A DNA stretch of 64,000 nt from Amorphophallus konjac (taxonomy: Eukaryota; Streptophyta; Magnoliopsida; Alismatales; Araceae). The stretch covers positions 165,894,334-165,958,333 of the forward strand of contig CM040120.1 in NCBI GenBank assembly GCA_022559845.1. The letters run 5' to 3'. Below the pieces are notes generated by a model. It did no database searches, was not told where the DNA came from, and saw only the letters and a program-made list of their open reading frames with translations. Shown here piece by piece: positions 23,426 to 35,200 of the stretch; within the stretch, counting starts at the first letter, position 1, and every line of letters starts with the position of its first letter. Position numbers and translations under genes: made by a program.

Positions 23426-23696
23426 CCCGGCCTCACGACAAGGGCATTCTTCCCTGGGATTAAAACTTTGGCAAAGCCAGTACCGCAAAAACAAAAAGAT
23501 CTTAGGCAGTTAATCAAAGGTGTTCAGACTCAGTTCGATGTAAATTAACACCGACTCCGGTCGGTGGGGAAAGGTCTTTGTACACGAACCCTAAATCGTC
23601 TGATAAAACACGCGCGCGGAAATTTTAATATGCAAACTCAAAACCTTAATGTATATGCATATGTTTTTTTGAATGAAAAATTCCACGTGTGAAACA

Positions 23697-24498
23697 TCTA
23701 CCATCCGTCTTTTTTTGGGGGGGGGGGGTTGTACTAGTGGGAAGAGGGAGTGGAACACTTTTGGAGAAGGAATGGTGTCAAAATTAGTGAATCCTGCTTC
23801 TATGGTAGGCCTGAGTTGGACTCAGAGCTTTGGCTTGACTTTCTAGCCCATGAGCTAGAAATTTACGTGCCCTGGGCCTTGTCAAAAGTCATCCTGTGCC
23901 CGCAAGAAATGGTAGCCACTTGACCCTTAGCCTTGGGAAAGGACTATGGATCTTGACTCACATCTGCAATCTATTATATGGTTGACAGTCTCATTTGTTG
24001 TTTTGCCAATGTAACTTTAACTAAATTAGGCGCTATTATTAGATTACGCAATTTAATTTGAAATTAAATTATTCATTAGTCTGCCTAGTGTATTTTTCTG
24101 GGATTTAGCATAAGTACCCTAGTCAAAATTGAATGGCATTGCAGGAGACGCACAATATGTATGCCCTTGTTGCATCCAGGGTTTGCTGGATTGGAGATCT
24201 GGCCAACTTGTGCCAGATCATTCTTCCTTGCTTGAGCCGTACAAGGAGAAAACCTCTTACACATTTCTGGAGGGGGGGTTGCTTATCTATCCTAGTGAGC
24301 CATGTATCAAATCACTGCAATTGATGTTCGATCCTGAAGAGACTTCCATGGAAGTTTCATTTTCCCAGGATGTATTCTAATTTTTGGCATAATTTTTCTT
24401 CTGATGATCGATCCAACCTCTACAATCAATTATACAGACCAGAAAATCAATACTATAATTAAGCAATTGGTTCTTTTTAATATATGCTTCCAATCTCA
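23697..24498. other. intronic stretch, nothing recognised
   Basis: No coding domain, TE end or RNA gene is evident. Two overlapping 60-80-residue frames at 24129-24380 show no family motif. By position this is inside the presumed large ARP3 intron. Confidence 0.4.
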
Positions 24499-25000
24499 TG
24501 TAACACCCCATTACACAATCGGACCAACTAGTTAGGATAAAGATAATACATAAATGACTGGTATAAATTTACAGCCATTTTTCTCAATTTTACGTAGTTT
24601 CCCGTATTTATTTTATGAAAATTTAAATAATTAAGAACTTATGGCACTATAAATCACCCATTAGGCGAACCACCCAACATCATTCTGATACATAAAATAC
24701 ATAACTCAATGGTATAAATTTGTAACCATTTTTCATAAATTTGGACTAACTTTTAAGTATTTGAAGTACATTTAAATAAATAAAAACACAAAGCACTATA
24801 AATCAACTATTAAGCAACACACCCAACTAGTGCGGACGCATAAAATTTTTAAATCAGTGATGTAAATTATAGATTTTTTGAATTTTTAAACTAATTTTAA
24901 TATTTCATGATTATTTAAATAATTTAAAAAATCAATAATTCCAGAAATCCAGTTTCATGATCTTGCTTCATGGGAATGCAAGATCCATGCCAATGTGATG
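24499..25000 (+). repeat. gypsy-type LTR fragment with ~150-bp internal repeats
   Basis: TGTAACACCCCATTACACAA at 24499 is the typical opening of chromovirus-like Ty3/gypsy LTRs. Within it a block with ACCAACTAG, CATAAA and GGTATAAATTT recurs around 24520-24570, 24670-24720 and 24815-24865, a period near 150 bp. No second LTR or coding domain is found, so it is a solo or truncated LTR with an unclear right edge. Confidence 0.5.
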
Positions 25001-26110
25001 TGTGCGTATCCTTACTGTAATTTTCCTAATTTTATTTTTTTATGAATTTATTTGAAAATTAGGTAATTTTGGAGAAAATATTCAAATGCCACCCTCAATC
25101 GTTGTAGATCCAAGGGGAAACTTGTTGCAAATGATCTTTAATCACTTGCAACTAGTTCTCTCATCATTCTCATGCATTAGAAACAAAAAGAAATAAACAA
25201 AACAAGGGAAACTTGGAATCAAAGTTAGGGTTCAGGTTGGGTCTGTAACCTACATTGGAAGGATGGAAATAGGGCTAAGAACGCTTCAAATCCACCCCAA
25301 GACTGTTGGAAATCTTCCTCCAATGCTAGATCCTTTGATTGGGCGTGAAAATCCTCCAAGAAAATCAGATTTAGGGTGGGTTGTGGGGGGTTGCTGAGAA
25401 TGGGGGAGAAGGGGGGGGGCGGGGGTACCAGATCCTTGTTTCTGTCTATGCCCTTGTGATACAGCATGAGATTGTATAAGAGTCTCATGCTGCATCGAGC
25501 TGGATTGGACTTGACTTGTGGCATAGTGCAAGAGGATCACCCGAATCGGCCCTCTGTGCCGTGATCTGGCCAAGGTCATGAAGTACTGGGTGATCCGCCC
25601 CAGATCATGGCTTGAGGCATGATCCAGTACAAGTCGCCTGAGCGATCTGGTCCAAGTCAGCAAACCATGGTTGCATAGTAAATTGGTAATATATACTATA
25701 TTCCCCCATCATAACTTGATGTTCAAATTCATTTACTTGATGCAATATTAATTGTATATTTGTAAAAATCACATTTGCATGTGTATTTCTCTGTTCCCAG
25801 CTACCTCGAATTCACTGATCTTGTATTTGGGGAAAAATGAGTAGAGCCATCATCAATAGGGAAATGATTCTTTCAAAGTTCATGCTTTTTTCTTTCTCCT
25901 GTTTTTTAAGTCAGAGAAGGGGATTCATGATACATGCAGTTTAATGTACTTTTCTTTACAATCTTTAGCACTGCTTGTACAATTCAAAATCCTGCTGCTT
26001 CTTGTACCTTCTCTTTTTTTTTCTCTCACATTCTCATGATGTGTGCAGCCGTAGAAACTGACATAGAATTGGCTTCCATAATTCACATTTTCTTTTGATG
26101 TGCCCCGTAG
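25001..26110. other. intron sequence upstream of the first visible ARP3 exon
   Basis: A low-complexity G-run lies at 25383-25425 and the rest is ordinary intron-like DNA. No ARP3 exon encoding the preceding residues (the family's LFVQQLMR-like segment) could be found here or further left. The stretch ends in the acceptor GTAG at 26110. Confidence 0.5.
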
Positions 26111-26203
26111 GAAAGGGGAGAGCATATACCTCCAGAGGATTCTTTTGAAGTAGCTCGAAAAGTGAAAGAAATGTATTGCTACACATGTTCAGATATCGTC
26201 AAG
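26111..26203 (+). CDS. ARP3: ARP3 exon a (31 codons)
   Basis: The exon reads [20 protein letters not shown] then [11 protein letters not shown], a segment highly conserved in plant ARP3 and lying in subdomain 4/3 of the actin fold. It is flanked by CCCCGTAG on the left and GTAGTTATC on the right. The next exon continues the protein without loss of a residue. Confidence 0.9.
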
Positions 26204-29200
26204 GTAGTTATCAGTTCACATATAATTCTTCCTACTGTTGACAACAAATTGTACCTGCCACCACAGTCGAGCAAATGTAAAATTGTGCATTCTTTTTTGT
26301 GATATTTGTGCTGCTGCTATTTTGTCAGAAATTCTAGTATGAAGCTGAAACCATTTCTTGTTTTCATCTGTTGGTGTGCTGATCTGCACACATTTTTGGA
26401 ATATGGAGATTTCAACCAAATCATTCGAGCAGGTGATACACCAAATGTAAAAAGGAGTTCCTCATCTTGAATGAGATAATGAAAAAAGAACAGAAGAATG
26501 AAATAAGATTATTTGAAGAATCCATTTAGCTGCTTGAAGTGTAAATGGGTGAATTTTATCCCATCTTCAGACTGCTCATATATTCTCAAGTCTATTCAGG
26601 CAGACCTGTCTGCTTTTTCCCATGCTTCGATGAACTGATTGGTCTGGTTAAAAAAAATTCTTCTGTTTCTTTTTCCCCCCATAACAAGCTTGCTGAAAAA
26701 TGCTCTACTGTTGCAGGCCATCCACTTACATGGCCTGTGTTGTGGGACTCTCTGGAATTATACAAACTTGTGCTTCTTTTATTCCTTAACTGATCATGGA
26801 GGATAGTTTGCATCTCCTTTTCTGTACTTTGATGATGATGAAATTGATAGTTCCATAATCAGCTGTAGTTGGCATAGTTTCTAACAAACAATATCATGTG
26901 ACTGGGTTATGCATAAATTGGAGAATATCAATAAAGGCCTGAACCTTCATTGGGTTAGTGGGTTTTGACCTTTAGATCTCCTGCATTGAGGAGAAACGAA
27001 CACCATTTTCTTTTGAATCTTCAATACAAAGGTTTGATGGTCTTGAACCCATATGTTTTATGCCAGAGATTTTAATCTGTCTTCTAACTGGCAGGAGGTT
27101 TTAGACTCTCTTGTTTGGGATGACACTGCAGCCTTTAGCCAGGGCAGGCTAATTGGAGCTAGATACTTCTGTTTCATGGCCATGAAACATTTGTCACTAT
27201 GAATTGCTTATGAAGCAGTAGAGTTATGTAACTAGAAATCTGCATGTGCAGTTGAACCACTGATAGAAACTTTGGTGCATAGATGGCAGTATCGGCCGAA
27301 ACCGATATGTTTCGGCCCATACCGATATGAAATCGGGCCTGCTCACTGTAGCAGGTCCGAAACCAAAAAAAACATTTTTAATGGAAACTTACCCGTTTCG
27401 GCCCGAAACCGGACGGTTTCGGCCGAAACGGACGTGCTGTTCTCCCTCACATTCTCAGATCTGAGGGAGAAGGGAGGCAGGGAGCTACTGGCTGCTGCTG
27501 CAGGGTGAGGGAGAAGGAAGGGTTTGCTGCCGCCGCCGCCGCCGTCGTCGCCGTTTCTTCGAGTTTGCAGCGTGTAGCTACGTTTTCGTGGCTCTCATTC
27601 CTAATAGATCTTGTTTTTATTTTTTTGGTTGGTTTGATAGTTTTTTTTGTTGTAGGTAAGGTTCTCTTAAATATATTAATTTTCATAAGTGAAATATGTT
27701 AAGACTCCAAATTAAACCCTAATTAGTTGTTTAAATTTGGGACTTTTGTCTAATTAGGTTTAGTTATGGTCAATTGAAGCTCAATTAAACTTCATTGAAT
27801 AATTTAGGATGGGAACATACTGCTAATTACATTTTATGAAGGATGATTGGGGTAAAATTGATAATTAAGCCCTAATTAGCTATTTAAATTTGAGCTTTTG
27901 TATAATTATCTCAATTCATCATAATTTGAAGCTCAATTATGCTTCATTGCATTTTTTTCATTATACTTACAACCATTTATTTTTGACTGTTTTAATGCAG
28001 CATCATGTCTAGACGTGAACAAGGTAAGGAGGATCCGGGGTGCGCTCACCTCTCCTTAGTTGATGTTGGGAGAAGAAAAGTGAAATGCAATTATTGTGGT
28101 AAGGAGATACATTGTGGAATTATTAGAGGAAAGTAACATTTGGCAGGGATAAGAGGAGAGGTGAAACAATGTGACAGATGTCCCCGAGAGGTCCGAGAAG
28201 AAATGCGTCAGTGTCTTCTGGGCAAAAACGAGAGGATGCAACAAAGGGTTGAAGATGAGGTTGAAATTGCTGAGGAGATTTCGGGCAGAAGGGGAAGGAG
28301 GGATGATGATGATGAGGAAGGCACTGAGGATTCTGATCCAGAGCTGACTGAAGCAATAGAGCGTGAACAAGCCGCTCGAAGGAAAGAAAAAGCACCGATA
28401 GGTTCAGGGACATACTCCATTACAACTGGTGTAGCACGAGCTGCACAACGTCCTGATACTGGTGCAACGCCGTAGAGAGGAGGCCCCATGGACATCTCTC
28501 TGCATAGAAGATAAAGTGCTACACAACTTAAAATCAAGCAAGCATTGAGAGGGGTAAAAAAATCAGCAGAAGTTGTAGGGCATGCATTTAAAAGTATTTG
28601 CAAATGGTTTTTCTATGCAGGTGTCCCTACACATGCAGTTGAAAGCGAATATTTCCAACCTATGCTAGATGCCATAGTAGATGTTGGCCCTGGCTTGAAG
28701 ACCCCGTCACGTCGAGACATATACGGGCGTGGCCTTGAGGGAGAGGTTGAGGAGCTCCATCAGTGGGTTGAAAGCTTCAAGCATATCTGGATGGAGAGAT
28801 GATCCATCATCATGTGTGATGCCTGGACTAGTACCACGAAAAAGTCCATGATTAACTTTTTGGTCTATTGCATCGAAGGTAAAATATTTGTTAAATCTGT
28901 AGATGCATCAAATTATGAAAAAATGTCAATTATTTGTTTCATTTGATGGATAAGATGGTAGACCAAATTGGAGAGGACAATGTTGTGCAAGTAGTGACTG
29001 ATAATGAAGCCAGTTATAAGGCTGCGGGGAAGAAATTGATGTCGAAGCGCAAGTATTATATTGGCTCCCATGTGCAGCACATTGTTTGGATCTGATATTT
29101 GAAGACATTAGGAAGGAAAATAATGTGAAGAAGATAATTGACAGGGCACAAAAAATCACCCAGTATATTTATGGCCTTCCTAAGATATTGAACATGTTTA

Positions 29201-32200
29201 GGGAGCATGCAAGTGGGGGGCGAGATATCATCTGTGTAGGGCTAACCAGACTTGCTTCGAATTTCATTTCTTTGGAGTCTTTGCACAGGTATAAGAATGA
29301 GCTTAGTTCTTTTTACTATTTGATTCAAATTTTGCTAAGCAGAATACATTAGCTGTCAACTGGCTTTATGGTTCAGGTCGACAGACAAAGGAGAAATCAG
29401 TCGACTGAATCTTCAAATTTCACCCAATCATTTCTTTCGAGTCGTTGCACAGGTATAAGAATGAGCTCAATTCTTTCTACTATTTGATTCAAATTTCATT
29501 TCTTTGGAGTCTCTGTACAGGTATAAGAATGAGCTGAAAGCTCTCATGTACCACAATGCCCTGCGGGAATACATAGACAAGTCTAATGTTGATGCTCAGA
29601 TGGATTATTTGGATGTCTGCCACATTGTGGAAGATAACAAATTCTGGGGCAGGGTCTCACGGTACATGAAAGTAGTCACACCTCTCGTGAAGGTCCTAAG
29701 AATGGTGGATGGTGATGAGAAGAATGATATGAGATATCTGTACGAGGCCATGGACTGTGCTAAATTAGAGTTGCAGAATTCCCTTCCTAGAGAATATGGA
29801 AAGTGGTGAAAAATTATTGACCATAGATGGGACAACACATTACACCACGACTTGCATGCCGCTGGTGAGTGATTAATTGTATTGATACATTATTCTTTAG
29901 GTTATTTTATATCTAACATTTAGTTAACTATACACAAATGCAGGTTATTTCCTCAGGCCTCGATTTATGTAAAATGCCAATGCAAATGTTGATGGCGAGG
30001 TGTTTCAAGGTACTTTAAAGGTCATTGGTCGTTTATCGAGGACACCAGAAAAGAGACTTCAGGCTGAAGTAGAGGTTGGCCTTTATTGATTTTATCAATA
30101 AGACGTATAGAATTTACTTAGGTAGTTATGTTAATCTATTACTTTATCTTTGTAGATGAACTATTATAGAATGAGGACTGGGACATATTCTGACTTTCAA
30201 TTGCAATACGCTGTGGGAAGAGTGAGCCCAGGTATACTTTATCTTTGTGCTTTCTTAACATGGAGAATCGATCTTTATTTACATCTTATATTTATTTGTT
30301 TATGGTTTGGTGGAACAGCTGACTGGTGGATAATGGTGAACAACGGAGATGTGGGCAGTAATGTATTGACTTTCATTGTAATTAGGGTGCTAAGTCAAAC
30401 AACATCAGCAACCCAATGTGAAAGAAATTGGAGCACGTTACCTTATACACTCAAAGGTTCGCAATCGACTAAAGGCTGAACGGTTAGAAAAATTAGTTTA
30501 CTGCCATTACAATATGGGGTTAAGAATAAGGAACATGAAGCTAAGATAACAACTGAGGGACAAACGCGTCGCAGAGGATGCAACTCTAGAAATTGTTGTT
30601 GATGCTTTATTTGATGATGACAATCCCTTGTAGTCTTGGGTGGAGATACGAGAGCAGATTGAAGAGCCCATTATTGATGTTGATGATGGGCAGAGGGCAT
30701 ACTAGATGAAGATGGGCCAAGAGATCCAGAATTCAGAAGACCAACAAAGAGGGCTAGAGAGACTCATGTGCACCAGAGAAGGGACCCAACTTTGTTTGTT
30801 CATGACACTGAGTAACAGCCTGAGTTTGAGCCAGCTAGACACTCAGAATTAGATAGCAGGCCAGTCACTCTTAGAATGGTCAAGCCACCTCTATCCTTAA
30901 GAAGAAGTACATCAGTGCATGAGCTAACTGAGAGGACTAGTGTTGTTGCTCGAGAGGACCGGGCAATTGAGCAGTTGAAGCAAATTTATGTGAGGCACAC
31001 GCCAAGGGGAAACGGACTCATGTCAAAGATGAATGAAAAGATCACACCAAAAGAGAAAAAAATATCCCCAAAGGCTAAAAGGCGATTGATTTCTTATGGT
31101 TCTGATGATGATGATGATGACGATGACGATGATGATGATGATCCTAGTGCAGCTGCAGGTGCTACTACTAGCGGTGGCACATATGCACCTACTTCCTCCT
31201 TCCACGCAGACACAGGTAGAGAATACAGTCATAGTGAAAGAGGATATGATTCACAGAGCCAATATGGACATTCATCAGGTTATGAAGGTGGCCATCTAGG
31301 GCCGGATGACGGAAACTAGTGAATGTCGACCCGCTAAACTCACATAGGAACATCCATCCGCGATCACAAAAGTCATGCGGGAGTAGCCCTCCGCGGTCAC
31401 AGAACTCTCGCGGGAATGACTCTCCGCGGGCATGCAAACTATGCGGTAACGAGTCCATGCATACGGTCAACCCACCACATGGAGCTACAAAACTACACGT
31501 GAAACCTCATATTGTGCAAACATGTTTTCGGGCGATCGCGGCCCACACAAGGCCGATATGGCCAAATCTTCATGCGTTTATGTGGGGATAATATCAATTT
31601 TTGAATTCCGGGGCGAACATCGCATTTTACGGCTCAAAAGGGCAGCTCAGATAGCAGTTCAGTCAACCGGCCCGTAGGGTTAGTCGACCTGCACTGTTAG
31701 TCGGTCGACCGGCCTACACTACTGGTCAGTTGACCGGCCTGCACTGGTTGGTAGACCGACCAGTGGCATTGGTCAACCAGCCCACCCTGCACACGCCCAC
31801 ATCACGACGGACGCAGAACGGTCGACCGATCCGGGCAATCGATTGACCGATTCCGGTAGGAGCCTAGCGAAAACTCACCGTGGAGTCCCCGTCCATGCCC
31901 CACTAGACCCTGGTCGAGGGGGAAAACATTGGGGGACCTATCCCCGCCTCCCAAACCACCAAAAGCATATAAATAAACGAAAAAACACCGCCCGAATCGA
32001 CGGAAATCGCCACACGCCCCGAACATGCATTTTTCCTCGAAAATGTAAGAAACCCACTCTTCCTCGCCCAAAACGACTCGAAATTGCGAGGAAGGAACAC
32101 AAGGAGGTTAGGAATCCATCCCCCTACCTTTTATGAAGAAACCACACGAAATTGGGGTCGATCGGCACCAAAAGCGTCACATTCCCCGAAAGCCAAAACA

Positions 32201-35200
32201 CAAACTTGCGAATGGTTCGCCATGCCGTTCCACCTCCGTTCCTCGCCCACGCGCTCGCTGCTCGTCGCTCACGTCGCTCGTCGCCTCTCCCGCCGCGTCC
32301 TCTGTCGGCCGTCTGGAGAATGGGGGAAGAGAAGGAGAGAACGAGAGAGGGAGGGAGAGTTACGGGAGAGAGGGAGAGTGAAACGGGAGAGAGAGAAGAG
32401 AGTTAGAGAGAGATGGAGAGAAAATGAGGGGGAGGGGGTTTAAATAGAAGATTTTATTATTTTTATTTTTATTTTCTTATTTTTCTCTCTCTTGTGCTTT
32501 AAGCCTAAATAAATGCAGAAAAAATTTCAAATTTCAACTTGGCGATCTTTAGAAAATACGCAACTCACTTATTACGCCATGAAGCCTCAAAGATAAATTA
32601 ATATCTCCTATTTAGGGATTTGAAGACCCAATATTCAGAAATTTTTATTTTAATTAGAAAACACAATCCAAGACCCACGGAAACGCTTTGAATCCCATGG
32701 ACGTAACATCCGAAAACCTCGGTCATGACAGCTGTGCTAGGTTCTCCAAAATATAATGAGACGTCTGCTAGATTACACTCATTTGGGTGGAACGGGGCCT
32801 AGTCTGCAAAGACAGTATGATGCTCTCTTGGCGTATTTTATGTTTTGATGTAGAGTTGAAAGAACAACCCACTTTTCATGCAACTAAAGCCTTCCTAACA
32901 ACACCTTATAAGATGTGTCAGCATTGATGATATAGAATGCCACTTTAGTGCGAAGTCACCCATGACGAGCTGCACCTCAACCCGGCCAAGAGCTTTCTCA
33001 GAGTTCTGATTGAACCCTGAGATCTTAACAACATTCAACTTTTGCAGGTAAGGTATTAGGTATAAAGACTTAAAAGTCTTTAATGACATAATGTTGATGG
33101 CTGCTCCAACAATCCAACATTAACCAAAATTCAGTTTATGTCATGCCCATTAATCGTTCCCCGCATGTATAAAGGGCGATTACAACACGAGGAAGACAAC
33201 AACATTTCTTTCTCCATGAATGTGATTCTCGCTGCAAACGCCTCATATGCTTGGGCTTGTAGTTCTGTAGCATGGGCTTCATAGGCCTCAGGTCTTGGAG
33301 TATCTCGACGAGAGCCCCTCTTAATTCTTTGCTCCGAGAGATGGCTCCCTAGACAATGACAGTGGTCGGGAACTGCTTCATATGCTGAATGATTTTGCGG
33401 TCTGCCCGAGCACGAGTCTTCTCAAGTAGCGGAATGAGCTCTATTAGGGTCTTCGGCGACCCATCAGGCTTTTCCTTTTTGGAAGGATGCTCGCCCTCAT
33501 ATTGGTCATTCACCTTTTCTTGGAACATTTGTGCTAGACATTCTTCCAAAGGTAGCAGTGGCTTATCAAGTTTGTCCCTGTCAGAGGGACCAGTTTGATT
33601 TGCAGGTTCGTCTTTGCCAGAGGGACCCACTTGCTCTACAATTTTATCCCGCCTTGGCAGATTGATTAACAACCTTTCTTCATTAGAGGGATCAAACTCG
33701 AAGGGGATACCCTGCACTTCAGTTTCCGGGATGGGGCCCGACTCCCCCCCCCCCCGAAGTAAGATAACTTGATCGAGAGTCGGATTTCAAGAAAAAATAA
33801 TGGGCTCAACAACCAGGAACTATTTACTTCCTTTTTTTAGGTGGCAAAAGCCACATATTCATTAATAGGTAGAAGAGGAACTGGTAATATCAGATTCCGT
33901 CTATCCCTCTTGAATCTTTCCATGCTTCCCACCCAGGCACGAGTTCCATAAAGTTTTTGGGACACAACCATGATATATGAATATATTTTGTTTTCATTTT
34001 CCAAATGATCTCTATAATAAAGCAATATTGCAAACACTTCTAAGTTGCTTTCACAAAATGGGCATTTTTCTTAGATTCCTTGAGCCACCAACATGAAACT
34101 GGTGTAGAATTTCCAAAGAGACCTCGGCAAGAATATCTTAATTCTGTTTGTCATCTTCACCTTTCACACATGATTTCCCACGGTCCCACCACATGTTGAA
34201 CCCCTCGTCTTGAAATGAACTGACAAAGGATCTAACTGTGAAACTACCATTACAATTCCATTTTCTAATTCCTTTATCAATAATGTTTGCTGATTGTGTA
34301 ATATCATTGGGAATATTGGTCTCCTGGCATATTACTTTTTTTCTGCTTCCATTCTGTTTCCATAAGACTGCTTCTGAAAAGGATCTTCCAATTGATTCTT
34401 GTGTCCTGACTTTCTGGGAAATAGGTAATCTTTTTCCCCTTATCAGATAAATCATAAAAATTAACAAAGGAGGTGCAAAAAAGTTGATCTGAGCACCATT
34501 TGTCCTCCCAAAACCTAATGTAGTTTCCATTTCGTAGATGGAAAGAAATGGCATGTTCCATTGTCTTTAAATGGGATTATTTTACTTGAGGTCATTATCT
34601 TCCTAATGCACATCTAGTGTCTACCTGGATGCCCTTGTTATGGTTGGCAGGCTCTCCCTTCCAAAAATGCAAGGGGTATTTTTCTACTGCCACCTCTTGA
34701 ATTTCTGCTTCCTTGTCATAAAGACATAACTGTGACATATTTTCTGCTTTGTAATCTTGAAGTTCTGTCTTGAGTTTTTTAGATGGGCTATAATTCAGAA
34801 GCCATCATGCTAATGGAATTAAATCTATTCTACTTTGTTGGAGCTGTAATGCAATAAATGCCCTTTCAAATGACTCAACAAGCAATAGTGATCACTTCTA
34901 TTAGGACTAAACTTTTAAAGTGGAATAAGGGATTAGGAACATCTAATAGGTTGGGGCATGTTGCTGCTCTCGTTAAAGTGGATTTCATCCTTATACTGAC
35001 TTTCCACTCACAGGATGCACCCTTCGTTCGCTCCGAGGGACCGTAGAACGGAAAGCGCCTTCTAAACAACTCGGCAGAAGGGAAGGGGCCTATGTATTTG
35101 CATGACCCCTGCGGATTTGACCCTACTTACACCCCGAGCCAATCCCCTAGCGGTCCTGCCACCACGCCGCAGAACGGTTTGTGGAACCTTGGATTTCTGG

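Larger units (their letters stand above)
2684..23696 (+). mobile_element. Tat-lineage Ty3/gypsy LTR retrotransposon, decayed, left LTR truncated
   Basis: The element shows, in order: LTR stub, primer-binding site, gag, linker, protease, RT, RNase H, a second archaeal-type RNase H, integrase, a purine tract, a 51-bp tandem array, a large antisense plant-mobile-domain gene and a complete right LTR. The second RNase H and the antisense PMD gene are marks of the Tat lineage (Ogre/Retand-like). At about 21 kb it is long even for that lineage. Nearly every domain carries stops or frameshifts, so the copy is dead. The stub at 2684-2981 and the right LTR at 23400-23696 are clearly the same sequence with many point differences, which suggests an old insertion. 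Confidence 0.88.
21534..23696 (+). repeat. 3' LTR of the Tat element (~2.16 kb)
   Basis: The LTR starts TGTTGAACCCC and ends GAAACA, giving TG...CA ends. Its last 300 bases match the stub at 2684-2981. In order it contains an A/T-balanced start, a GC-rich hairpin array (about 22000-22345), a GA-rich run, a TATA box (22488), ordinary sequence, and a short-period tandem array (23100-23420). The start is inferred from the TG and the preceding G-run because no left copy of this part survives. Confidence 0.75.
27278..31319 (+). mobile_element. hAT transposon copy hAT-B, 3'-truncated
   Basis: The left end CATAGATGGCAGTATCGGCC at 27278 matches the family terminus. It is followed by CCGAAACC-rich subterminal DNA, a GC-rich leader, a leader intron with two 152-bp repeats and a transposase-like gene. 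The gene stops at 31319, short of the length seen in hAT-C. No terminal sequence resembling the right end follows, so the 3' end is lost, possibly through the LTR-like block starting near 31324. Confidence 0.82.

Noticed and set aside
24129..24380. 83-residue frame with several Cys, considered as an upstream ARP3 exon or a zinc-binding protein
   Set aside because: It does not match the ARP3 segment expected before exon a, and lacks spaced Cys/His ligands.
31324..32730. Complete solo LTR
   Set aside because: TG...CA-like ends can be proposed, but the flanking five bases (GTGAA and GCTGT) do not match, so only an LTR-like block is claimed.
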